Positions 1 through 9,329 of a stretch of DNA of 37,758 nt are shown piece after piece. The notes beneath the pieces were generated by a model. It did not search any database. It saw only the letters and a program-made list of their open reading frames with translations, and had not been told where the DNA came from. Positions within the stretch are counted from its first letter, which is position 1. Each line of letters opens with the position of its first letter. Source of the DNA: Myxococcales bacterium (GTDB taxonomy: Bacteria; Myxococcota_A; Polyangia; Polyangiales; Houyiibacteriaceae); the NCBI GenBank assembly GCA_020430775.1, contig JAGQJE010000069.1, positions 1 through 37,758 of the forward strand, in the 5' to 3' direction. The position numbers and the translations under genes are program-made.

Positions 1-1
1 C

Positions 2-685
2 CGCCCCTTCCGCGCGCCGCACCACACCGCGAGCGCGGCCGCGCTGATCGGCGGCGGCGATCCCGTGCGGCCAGGCGAGGTCACCCTCGCGCACGGGGGC
101 GTCCTCTTCCTCGACGAGCTGCCGGAGCTCCGGCGCGACGTCATCGAGACGCTCCGGACGACGATGGAGCAGGGGCGCGTGACGATCGCGAGGGCGCGCT
201 ACCGCGTCGACATGCCCGCGCAGCCGCTCATCGTCGCCGCGATGAACCCCTGCCCCTGCGGCTACGCGGGGGACCCGCACCGCACGTGCGCGTGCGGGCC
301 GGAGCGCATCGCGCGCTACCAGTCGAGGGTCTCGGGCCCGCTCCTCGACCGCTTCGATCTGCACGTCAGCGTCCCGCGCGTGAAGGCGCGCGCCCTGCGG
401 TCCACGCAGGCCGGCGAGACCTCGGCCGAGGTGAGGTCGCGGGTCGAGCGCGTCCGCGCGGACCTCGGCCCCACCCCGCCGCTCGACGCCCTGCTCGCGC
501 AGACCGAGCCGGAGGCCGTCACGCTGCTCGAGACCGCGGTCGAGCGGATGCAGCTCAGCGCCCGCGCGTACGGCAAGGCGCTGCGGGTCGCGCGGACGAT
601 CGCGGCGCTCGACGCCCGCGCAAAGATCGCCCGGCCGCACGTCGCCGAGGCCCTGCAGTACCGGAGCACCCGCGTCGCCGCTTGA
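2..685 (+). CDS. comM: ComM/YifB-family Mg-chelatase-like AAA+ ATPase, 3' part
   Basis: The gene is cut by the left edge of the window. The reading frame is open from base 2, and the apparent GTG at 65 is only an internal Val. The family is a hexameric AAA+ helicase-like ATPase that aids branch migration during natural transformation. Visible features are the RPFRAPHHTAS stretch at the very start, the GEVTLAHGGVLFLDELPE block carrying the Walker B/DEL motif, and the NPCPCGY cysteine motif followed by CxCxPERIARYQSRVSGPLLDRFDLH, which is diagnostic of YifB/ComM. The C-terminal Mg-chelatase lid region runs to the end (SARAYGKALRVARTIAALD). The Walker A part lies outside the window. Stop to recA start is 78 nt, so co-transcription is possible. 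Identity is confident; the natural-competence role is known only for family members. Confidence 0.95.
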   Translation, partial: RPFRAPHHTASAAALIGGGDPVRPGEVTLAHGGVLFLDELPELRRDVIETLRTTMEQGRVTIARARYRVDMPAQPLIVAAMNPCPCGYAGDPHRTCACGPERIARYQSRVSGPLLDRFDLHVSVPRVKARALRSTQAGETSAEVRSRVERVRADLGPTPPLDALLAQTEPEAVTLLETAVERMQLSARAYGKALRVARTIAALDARAKIARPHVAEALQYRSTRVAA

Positions 686-763
686 GCGCGTCGAGAGTTC
701 GCGACGCCCAGTCTTCACGGATCCCTTCGACCCCCTCACCCCACGACAGCATAGGAGCCCCCC

Positions 764-1846
<1,083 letters not shown>

Positions 1847-1958
1847 GGACCCCGCGTCGACGGCGCTCCGGGAGCCTGCGCGCTCGGGCTGCCGCGCGGA
1901 GCCCCCGCGCGGAGCCCGGCGCCGTGCTCCTCACCGCGAGCGCTGCTACTCGAACGCC

Positions 1959-3035
1959 ATGCGCGTCATCGTCACCGGTGCGACCGGTTGCGTAGGCCAA
2001 GCAGCGGTCCGCGCCCTGCGCGCGGCCGGCCACGCGGTCCACGCGTACGTCCGGGACGCCGAGGCTGCCGGGTCCCTCGGCGACCTCGGCGCGACCCTCT
2101 TCGAAGGCACCCTCGCCGACCCGAACCCGCTCGCGGACGCCGCGAAGGGCTGCGACGTGATGGTGCACGCCGCGGGCGTATCGAGCCACCGCGCCTCGCG
2201 CGCCGCGCTCGAGTGGACGCACGTCGCCGGCACGGAGAACGCCCTGAACGCCGCGCGCCACGCCGGCTGCCGGAAGCTGGTCCACGTCTCCTGCGCCGAC
2301 GTCTCGCTCTGCAACGCGAACCGCCGCCACTGGAGCGAAGACCAGGCGGCGATCGGCGCGCCCGTCGACGACTTCGTGCGGACGAAGCAAGAGGCCGAGG
2401 AGCTCGTGGTGACCTCCGGGCGGCCCGGCTTCTCGACCATCGCGCTCCGCCCCGCGCTCGTCTGGGGACCGGGCGACACCTCGTTCCTGCCCGCGGTGTG
2501 CGCCGAGGGGCTTCGGGGCGGCGTGCGCCTCGTCGGGCGCGGCGACAACCTCGTCGCGACGACCTACGCCGGCAACCTCGCGCACGCCATCGTCCTCGCG
2601 AGCGCCCTCGGGCGGGGCGACGGCGGCGCGTACCACATCGTCGACGAGGAGCTGACGCTCGCGCGCGACTTCTTCGCGGAGCTCTGCCGCGCCGTGGGGC
2701 TCCCGCCGCCTCGGCGCGGGGCCGCGTACCCGGTGGCCTACGCCGCCGCGAGCGTCCGCCAGCGGAGGCGCGCGAAGGGCGCCTGGCGAGCCGACGTCAT
2801 CCGTCGCGGTCGCACCAGCGCCTTCGACGCGAGCCGGGCCCGGACTACGCTCGGCTACCGAGCGCCGATCGACCTCGCCACTGGGATGGCGGCCCTCGCG
2901 CGCTGGGCGGCGCAGGTGGGCGGCGCCGAAGCGATCGCGAACATGGCGCGGCCCGCCGCGTCCGACGCGGACGTCGCCGAGCAGCTCGCCTACGCGGGCG
3001 CCGAGGGCGAAGGCCGCGCGCGCCGGCACGATTGA
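1959..3035 (+). CDS. Extended SDR / NAD-dependent epimerase-dehydratase family protein (3-beta-HSD-like)
   Basis: 358 aa from the ATG at 1959. The N-terminal Rossmann motif TGATGCVG (TGxxGxxG) binds NAD(P), followed by the HAAGVSSH segment and VHVSCADV, typical of extended SDRs of the 3-beta-hydroxysteroid dehydrogenase type. The usual catalytic YxxxK reads FVRTK, so Tyr is replaced by Phe139 while Lys143 is kept. A C-terminal substrate domain (about 170-320) is present. The substrate is unknown. The longer open frame upstream overlaps recA and lacks SDR features, so the ATG at the Rossmann strand was chosen. It lies 8 nt after a GCTACT hexamer and has no clear Shine-Dalgarno. The TGA stop is part of the downstream tRNA promoter. 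Confidence 0.85.
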   Translation: MRVIVTGATGCVGQAAVRALRAAGHAVHAYVRDAEAAGSLGDLGATLFEGTLADPNPLADAAKGCDVMVHAAGVSSHRASRAALEWTHVAGTENALNAARHAGCRKLVHVSCADVSLCNANRRHWSEDQAAIGAPVDDFVRTKQEAEELVVTSGRPGFSTIALRPALVWGPGDTSFLPAVCAEGLRGGVRLVGRGDNLVATTYAGNLAHAIVLASALGRGDGGAYHIVDEELTLARDFFAELCRAVGLPPPRRGAAYPVAYAAASVRQRRRAKGAWRADVIRRGRTSAFDASRARTTLGYRAPIDLATGMAALARWAAQVGGAEAIANMARPAASDADVAEQLAYAGAEGEGRARRHD

Positions 3036-3060
3036 CACGTACCATGCACGCGGCTACAAC
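3032..3060 (+). promoter_or_regulatory. Sigma-70-type promoter for tRNA-Ser(GCT)
   Basis: TTGACA at 3032-3037 matches the -35 consensus exactly, a 17-nt spacer follows, and TACAAC at 3055-3060 matches four of six -10 positions. Transcription would begin near 3067, about 50 nt before the tRNA. The -35 box contains the TGA stop codon of the upstream SDR gene. Confidence 0.7.
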
Positions 3061-3118
3061 GCGCGCCCTACGGGCTCGCTGCCCGTGCGCTCGCTGCCGC
3101 GGGCTTGAAAACAGTCTC

Positions 3119-3209
<91 letters not shown>

Positions 3210-3251
3210 TGAGCGTGAGCCCCACGGGGCTCTCGCGAGCGGGCCGCATCC

Positions 3252-3279
3252 TTGACGCCGACCGATGGGCGGCTAGGGT
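3252..3279 (+). promoter_or_regulatory. Candidate promoter for tRNA-Arg(ACG)-tadA
   Basis: TTGACG (3252-3257) is followed after 16 nt by TAGGGT (3274-3279), about 22 nt before the tRNA 5' end. The -35 is good; the -10 and the spacing are weaker than in the neighbouring tRNA-Ser promoters. Confidence 0.5.
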
Positions 3280-3301
3280 TGCGCACCGCGCGTCGCGCGC
3301 T

Positions 3302-3374
3302 GGAGCCATAGCTCAACGGATAGAGCACTGGTCTACGGAACCAGGGGTTGGAGGTTCGAATCCTCCTGGCTCCG
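3302..3374 (+). tRNA. tRNA-Arg(ACG)
   Basis: 73-nt class I tRNA. GGAGCCA (3302-3308) pairs with TGGCTCC (3367-3373), discriminator G3374. The anticodon arm CTGGT-CTACGGA-ACCAG gives anticodon ACG. In bacteria A34 of this tRNA is deaminated to inosine by TadA so that it reads CGU, CGC and CGA, and tadA is the next gene, 80 nt downstream. CCA is not encoded and no U-rich terminator follows. Confidence 0.97.
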
Positions 3375-3431
3375 CCCTTTCACCCCTCGGCGGTCACCGC
3401 GCGCAGGCTGGCCTCCCTGGCGGCCGACCGC

Positions 3432-3449
3432 CTCGGGAGCGCTCCCGAG
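3432..3449 (+). repeat. Perfect 18-bp palindrome between tRNA-Arg and tadA
   Basis: CTCGGGAGC is followed directly by its exact complement GCTCCCGAG. A small GGCGG-CCGA-CCGCC hairpin sits just upstream (about 3418-3431). There is no U-tract. The palindrome ends 5 nt before the chosen tadA GTG, so it could be a protein-binding site, an RNA processing or translation-control element, or chance in GC-rich DNA. Confidence 0.6.
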
Positions 3450-3454
3450 CGACC

Positions 3455-3973
3455 GTGACGACCCCACCCTCCCACGACGACGCGTCGCCGCGCCTCTCGG
3501 ACGACGAACGCTTCATGCGCGCAGCGCTCGCCGAGGCGGCGGCGGCCGCGCGCCTCGGTGAGGTGCCCGTCGGGGCGGTCGTCGTGATGAACGGCCGCGT
3601 CGTCGGACGGGGCCGCAACCTGCGCGAGCGCAGCCAGGACCCGAGCGCCCACGCCGAGCTGATCGCCGTGCGCGCCGCCGCCGCTCGGCTCGGGACGTGG
3701 CGCCTGTCCGGAGCGACCGTCTACGTCACCCTCGAGCCCTGCCCCATGTGCGCCGGCGCGCTCGTCAACGCGCGGGTCGACCGCGTCGTGTGGGGCTGCG
3801 ACGACCCGAAGGCCGGCGCGACGCGGACGCTCTTCGCGATCGGCTCGGACCCTCGCCTGAACCACCGCTTCGAGTGCACGCCGGGCGTGCTGGCCGACGA
3901 GTGTGCCGCGGAGCTGTCGGCGTTTTTCGCCGCGGTCCGCGGACGCCGCGGCCGCGCGCCGGGTGCTCGTTGA
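3455..3973 (+). CDS. tadA: tRNA-specific adenosine deaminase TadA
   Basis: About 172 aa. It is the zinc-dependent deaminase that converts A34 to inosine in tRNA-Arg(ACG). The catalytic HAE is at residues 66-68 (His zinc ligand, Glu proton shuttle). The zinc motif PCPMCAGAL carries Cys96 and Cys99. GEVPVGAVVV and NHRFECTPGVL are further family signatures. Start chosen: GTG at 3455, which keeps the family-typical DDERFMRAAL helix; ATG at 3515 is the alternative and would begin inside that helix. The open frame runs further 5' through the tRNA genes, but that part is not coding. The gene lies between tRNA-Arg(ACG) and tRNA-Ser(CGA), and its TGA stop lies inside the next tRNA promoter's -35 box. 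TadA is normally essential. Confidence 0.95.
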   Translation: MTTPPSHDDASPRLSDDERFMRAALAEAAAAARLGEVPVGAVVVMNGRVVGRGRNLRERSQDPSAHAELIAVRAAAARLGTWRLSGATVYVTLEPCPMCAGALVNARVDRVVWGCDDPKAGATRTLFAIGSDPRLNHRFECTPGVLADECAAELSAFFAAVRGRRGRAPGAR

Positions 3974-3997
3974 CAGGTCGGATCGATTTGCTAGCTT
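3970..3997 (+). promoter_or_regulatory. Sigma-70-type promoter for tRNA-Ser(CGA)
   Basis: TTGACA (3970-3975), 16-nt spacer, TAGCTT (3992-3997). The predicted start is at about 4004-4005, which coincides with the first base of the tRNA. The -35 contains the TGA stop of tadA. Confidence 0.65.
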
Positions 3998-4004
3998 CGG
4001 CCGC

Positions 4005-4094
4005 GGAGAGCTGACCGAGCGGTCGAAGGTGCTTGATTCGAAATCAAGTGTACTGGCAACGGTACCAAGGGTTCGAATCCCTTGCTCTCCGCCA
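4005..4094 (+). tRNA. tRNA-Ser(CGA), CCA encoded
   Basis: Class II tRNA. GGAGAGC (4005-4011) pairs with GCTCTCC (4084-4090), discriminator G4091, followed by an encoded CCA (4092-4094). The anticodon arm CTTGA-TTCGAAA-TCAAG gives CGA (UCG codon). The long variable arm is present. It is the only tRNA of the four here with a genomic CCA. Confidence 0.97.
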
Positions 4095-4163
4095 CTACCG
4101 GCTCTTTGATTGACTGACAGCACTGCAACGACAAGCGAAGCCGGACCGCCGTCCGGTGTCGCT

Positions 4164-4250
4164 GGAGAGGTGACCGAGCGGTCGAAGGTGCACGACTGGA
4201 AATCGTGTGTGCCAGCAATGGCACCGGGGGTTCGAATCCCTTCCTCTCCG
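4164..4250 (+). tRNA. tRNA-Ser(GGA)
   Basis: 87-nt class II tRNA. GGAGAGG (4164-4170) pairs with CCTCTCC (4243-4249), discriminator G4250; no encoded CCA. The anticodon arm CACGA-CTGGAAA-TCGTG gives GGA (UCC/UCU codons). It follows tRNA-Ser(CGA) by about 70 nt with no convincing promoter of its own, so read-through is likely. Confidence 0.97.
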
Positions 4251-4334
4251 CTGGCCCTCACCGGCGTACGCTCGGCTCGAGGACTACGATAGCGTAGGAT
4301 ACACAGTTCCCCGCGCCGAGAGCCGCGCGCTCAT

Positions 4335-4414
4335 GGTCCTGCCAACGCTGGCCCGTCAACCCCGTCAGGCCCGGAAGGGAGCAGCGGTCGCGGTACCCAG
4401 CGTGTGGCGGGGCC
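4335..4414 (+). ncRNA. ffs: Signal recognition particle RNA, small bacterial type (4.5S)
   Basis: The conserved apical domain is clear: GTCAGGCCCGGAAGGGAGCAG carries the GGAA tetraloop (CCGGAAGG) and the asymmetric loop that binds Ffh. The flanks pair over the whole length: GGTCCTGCC with GGCGGGGCC, and AACGCTGG with CCCAGCGT. It scaffolds SRP for co-translational membrane targeting. A TAGGAT (4295-4300) upstream could be a -10, but with a poor -35. The ends are estimated from the terminal helix. Confidence 0.93.
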
Positions 4415-4423
4415 TTTCTTTTT
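4402..4423 (+). terminator. Intrinsic terminator of the SRP RNA
   Basis: The 3' arm of the SRP RNA terminal helix (ending GGCGGGGCC at 4414) runs straight into TTTCTTTTT (4415-4423), so the RNA's own stem serves as terminator. Confidence 0.75.
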
Positions 4424-4510
4424 GTGCGGCGCGACCCGTCAGTCGGCCCCGCGGGCCGCGCGGCATGGCGTGACCGCGCAGCGAAAGGCGAAAAACCTCG
4501 CCGCGTGGGC

Positions 4511-4539
4511 TTGCCCCGACCCGATCGGCTGCTTAATAG
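4511..4539 (+). promoter_or_regulatory. Candidate promoter of groES-groEL
   Basis: TTGCCC (4511-4516), 17-nt spacer, TAATAG (4534-4539). This AT-rich hexamer stands out in GC-rich DNA, about 64 nt before groES. I see no CIRCE inverted repeat (TTAGCACTC-N9-GAGTGCTAA) and no clear sigma-32 promoter between 4424 and 4602. Confidence 0.5.
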
Positions 4540-4602
4540 TCGCCGTCGCGTCCGTCCGGGCGCGCCACCGACCCGACAGCCGAAGACGCGAGGTACACAC
4601 CG

Positions 4603-6667
<2,065 letters not shown>

Positions 6668-6687
6668 GCCGCTGCTCAGCGCTAGCA

Positions 6688-6730
6688 ACGAAAGACGCCG
6701 GGCCTCGAGAGGGCTCGGCGTCTTTCGTTT
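6688..6730 (+). terminator. Strong intrinsic terminator after groEL
   Basis: ACGAAAGACGCCG (6688-6700) pairs exactly with CGGCGTCTTTCGT (6716-6728), with partial extension inward and a short loop, followed by TT. It begins 20 nt after the groEL stop. The minus-strand side lacks a U-tract, so it mainly serves groESL. Confidence 0.8.
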
Positions 6731-6789
6731 GGCGCATGCGCGACGTCACATGACCGCGCTACGGCCGTCGCTCGCCCGATGAGCCGCGG

Positions 6790-7896
6790 TCAGCTCGGCA
6801 GGGACGCAGGCTCGTAGGTGCAGAGCGGGTCTTCGCCCATGATGTCGCCGGTCGTCGCGTACGCGCGCGCGCGGCTGCCGCCGCACGCGTACCGAAACGC
6901 GCAGCGCCCGCATCGGCCGGCGAGCTGCTCCGCGTCACGCAGGCGAAGCATCGCCGGCGACTCACGGTAGATGGTCTCGAGCGGGGTCTTCTTCACGTTG
7001 CCGAGGAGCGGGTGCGGCAGGAACCCCGCCGGATAGACCTCCCCGCGGTGCGACACGAAGACGATGCCGTTTCCGTCCCGGATGCCGAACCCCATCCGCC
7101 CGGCCATCTTGGCGATGTCGTCGTCGGTCACTCCCTCGGCCTTCTTGCGCTCGATCCAGTAGCGCCGGTAGTGCGGCGCCTCGACCGTGCCCACGTGAAA
7201 GGGCGCGGCGTCGGCGTGCTCGTAGACCCAGGCGAAGAGCTCGTCGATCTGGGCGGGCGACGGGAGCCCGAGCCGGGCGCCGCGCCCGACGGGGACGAGC
7301 TGAAAGAGCTTCCAGCGGCGCACGGGCGGGGAGTGCTCCTCGCTGAGCAGCCGGAACATCTCGGGGATGTGCGGCAGCGTGAAGGTCGTGACCGTCGTGT
7401 TGACCTGGACGCGGAGGTCGCGCTCGCGCGCCCACCGCAGCGCCTGCGCCGAGCGCTCGAAGGTGCCCTCGACCTTACGGAAGGCGTCGTGCACCTCGGC
7501 GTTCGGGCCGTCGAGGCTGATGCCCATCGCGGTGACCCCGATCTCGGCGAAGCGATCGACGACCTCCTCGGTGAGCGTGGGTGTCGTCGAGGGTGTGATC
7601 GCGACGGGCACGTGCTGGCTCCGCGCATACGCCATCAGCTCGAAGAGATCCGGGCGCTTCATCGGGTCGCCGCCCGTCAGGATGAGCAGGCTGCCGAGCG
7701 CCTTGACGCTGTCGATCAGCGCCTTTGCCTGATCGGTGTCCAGCTCGAGTGGGTGGCGCATCGGGTGCGCGCTCGCCCGGCAGTGCTGGCACTGCAGGTC
7801 GCAGGCTTGCGTCATCTCCCAGTACACGTTCCGCGGGGCGTGCTCGTAGACGAACCCCGGGTACTGAGCGTCGATACGTGTCGCGTGAATCGCCAT
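6790..7896 (-). CDS. Radical SAM/SPASM-type protein, NirJ/AhbC-like
   Basis: 368 aa. The radical SAM cluster motif is ACDLQCQHC (Cys32, Cys36, Cys39), preceded by VYWEMTQ, the style of NirJ/AhbC heme-pathway enzymes and their relatives. GGDP (ILTGGDPMKRPDL) is the SAM-contact motif. A C-terminal auxiliary iron-sulfur site is predicted from Cys329-x2-Cys332-x5-Cys338-x20-Cys359. The substrate cannot be read from sequence: relatives act in heme d1 or alternative heme synthesis, or modify peptides. No other heme gene and no small precursor peptide is visible nearby. It starts 9 nt after the acyl-CoA dehydrogenase stop, so the two are almost certainly one transcript. An oxygen-labile [4Fe-4S] enzyme is expected. 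Confidence 0.85.
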   Translation of the reverse strand: MAIHATRIDAQYPGFVYEHAPRNVYWEMTQACDLQCQHCRASAHPMRHPLELDTDQAKALIDSVKALGSLLILTGGDPMKRPDLFELMAYARSQHVPVAITPSTTPTLTEEVVDRFAEIGVTAMGISLDGPNAEVHDAFRKVEGTFERSAQALRWARERDLRVQVNTTVTTFTLPHIPEMFRLLSEEHSPPVRRWKLFQLVPVGRGARLGLPSPAQIDELFAWVYEHADAAPFHVGTVEAPHYRRYWIERKKAEGVTDDDIAKMAGRMGFGIRDGNGIVFVSHRGEVYPAGFLPHPLLGNVKKTPLETIYRESPAMLRLRDAEQLAGRCGRCAFRYACGGSRARAYATTGDIMGEDPLCTYEPASLPS

Positions 7897-7905
7897 CGTG
7901 TTGCC

Positions 7906-9048
7906 TCAGAAGGCCTTCGGCAGGCCCAGCTCGCGCTCGGCGAGGTAGCTCCAGAGCATGTTGTTGAAGACGAAGACCATGGTCTCTCGGATCTTGCGCT
8001 CGACGGCGAGCTCCGAAGCGAGGCCCCACCCGCCAAAGGTGGTGAGCGCCGCGCGCGCCATCTCCCACCCGGCCTCCGACGCCAGCAGCTTCGCGAGCGC
8101 GGACCGAGCGCCGGCGTCTTCACCCGCGACGAGCAAGCGGAGCGCGTCCGAGCGCATCAGATCCGCGGCCTCGATGCGCGCGTACGCCTGCGCGAGCGGG
8201 TACTGCACGCCCTGGTTGCTGCCGATCGGCCGGTCGAAGGTCACGCGCTCCTTCGCGTGCGCGACGCTCAGGTCGAGCAGGCAGCGCGCGTTGCCCAGGC
8301 TCTCGGACGCCGCGAAGATGCGCCGCTGCGCGAAGCCGCCGATGAGGCACTCGAGGCCGCCGCCGACCCGCCCTATCCGCGCGCCGTCGGGGACACGGAG
8401 CGAGTCGATGAAGAGCGCGGTGGTCAGCCGGTTGACCACCATGTCGACCGGCCGTCGCTCGACGCGGTCGCCGCACTCCTCCATGTCGAGCGCGAAGAGC
8501 GTCGGCCCCTCGTCGGTGGCCACCAGCAACAAGAGCAGGTCTGTGTGCTCGGCGAGCGAGATGAAGACCTTGTGCGCGTCGAGGACCCAGTCGTCGCCGT
8601 CGCGGCGCGCCCGGCTTCGGAGGCTCCGCATGTCGGCGCCGCTGTCCGGCTCGGTCGCCGCCACGCAGAGACACCGAACGTCGCCACGCGCGATGCCAGG
8701 CAGGTAGCGCTCCTGCTGCGCGGCCGAACCCGACCGAAGCAACGCACCGCAGATCGCCATCTGCGCGTTCAGCGTCGACGCGTCACCGCCGGCCCGGTTC
8801 ACGGCCTCGATGAGCACGCTCGCAGCCATCGGCCCAGCGTCGCTGCCGCCCCAGCGCTCCGGGAGAAGCGTCCCGAAGTACCCGCGCTCTCCCATCTCCA
8901 CGAAGAACGCCTCCGGAAACACCCGCGCCCGGTCGACCTCGCGCCAGTAGTCGGCACCGAAGCCGCGCATCACGCGCACTACCTCCGCGCGGAGCAGCCC
9001 GAGCCCCTCTGCGCCGGCGTCACGAACGTCGTCACGGTCCTCGGTCAA
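7906..9048 (-). CDS. Acyl-CoA dehydrogenase family protein
   Basis: About 380 aa with the three-domain ACAD layout: an N-terminal helical part, the middle beta domain (CVAATEPDSGADMRSL, flavin and substrate contacts) and a C-terminal four-helix domain with R-VTFDRPIGSNQGVQYPLA. The catalytic-base region reads TTFGGWGLASELAVERKIRE, with Glu where MCAD has Glu376. Such enzymes desaturate acyl-CoA at alpha-beta using FAD and pass electrons to ETF. The start is uncertain: TTG at 9048 has GAGG 6 nt upstream and fits family length; TTG at 9084 gives a longer form; GTG/ATG near 8970 has GGAGG but would cut the first helix. The substrate is unknown. It is the first gene of a pair with the radical SAM enzyme. 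Confidence 0.88.
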   Translation of the reverse strand: MTEDRDDVRDAGAEGLGLLRAEVVRVMRGFGADYWREVDRARVFPEAFFVEMGERGYFGTLLPERWGGSDAGPMAASVLIEAVNRAGGDASTLNAQMAICGALLRSGSAAQQERYLPGIARGDVRCLCVAATEPDSGADMRSLRSRARRDGDDWVLDAHKVFISLAEHTDLLLLLVATDEGPTLFALDMEECGDRVERRPVDMVVNRLTTALFIDSLRVPDGARIGRVGGGLECLIGGFAQRRIFAASESLGNARCLLDLSVAHAKERVTFDRPIGSNQGVQYPLAQAYARIEAADLMRSDALRLLVAGEDAGARSALAKLLASEAGWEMARAALTTFGGWGLASELAVERKIRETMVFVFNNMLWSYLAERELGLPKAF

Positions 9049-9157
9049 TCCAAACCTCGCGGCGAGCAGCGCTCGCCCTCCCAAGTCCGTACCGTCACAT
9101 TCATGTCACGGCAAGTCTCCCCACTCGCTTTCACGTAATTCCAACGCGTCCCCGCAG

Positions 9158-9239
9158 CCGTCCCCGTCCCCGCTCCCGCTCCCGCACCCGTCCCCGCACC
9201 CGTCCCCGCACCCGCACCCGTCCCCGGGCCCGGGCCCGG
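9158..9239 (+). repeat. Degenerate hexanucleotide array (CCGNNC)n
   Basis: Thirteen and two-thirds in-phase hexamers, in order: CCGTCC twice, CCGCTC twice, CCGCAC, CCGTCC, CCGCAC, CCGTCC, CCGCAC twice, CCGTCC, CCGGGC twice, CCGG. It lies in the gap between two minus-strand genes. The minus strand carries runs of three to four G, so G-quadruplex formation is possible. A similar G-rich hexamer tract occurs at the right end of the window. No ORF with protein features covers it. Confidence 0.85.
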
Positions 9240-9250
9240 CGCCTTAAATG

Positions 9251-9287
9251 CGTCGCCCCCCGCGCCGAGGTGGCGTGGGGGGCGGCG
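9251..9287 (-). terminator. GC-rich hairpin downstream of the Cys-rich lipoprotein gene
   Basis: On the minus strand CGCCGCCCCCC pairs with GGGGGGCGACG (one mismatch or wobble), with ACGCC/GGCGC extending inward. The following bases CATTTAA are AT-rich but not a T-run. It lies 43 nt past the stop of the 9330-11294 gene. Confidence 0.55.
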
Positions 9288-9329
9288 TGTGTGTTGGCGT
9301 TCAGCCCAGAGGGCGTACGCCTAGCGGGC

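Noticed and set aside
686-763. LexA/SOS box upstream of recA
   Set aside because: No convincing CTG-N10-CAG or GAAC-N4-GTTC-type site could be recognised by eye.
1893-1925. Short direct repeat GCGCGGAGCCC twice between recA and the SDR gene
   Set aside because: Only two GC-rich copies; likely chance in this base composition.
4424-4602. CIRCE element or sigma-32 promoter for groESL
   Set aside because: I looked for TTAGCACTC-N9-GAGTGCTAA and for CTTGAA/CCCCAT-like boxes and found neither.
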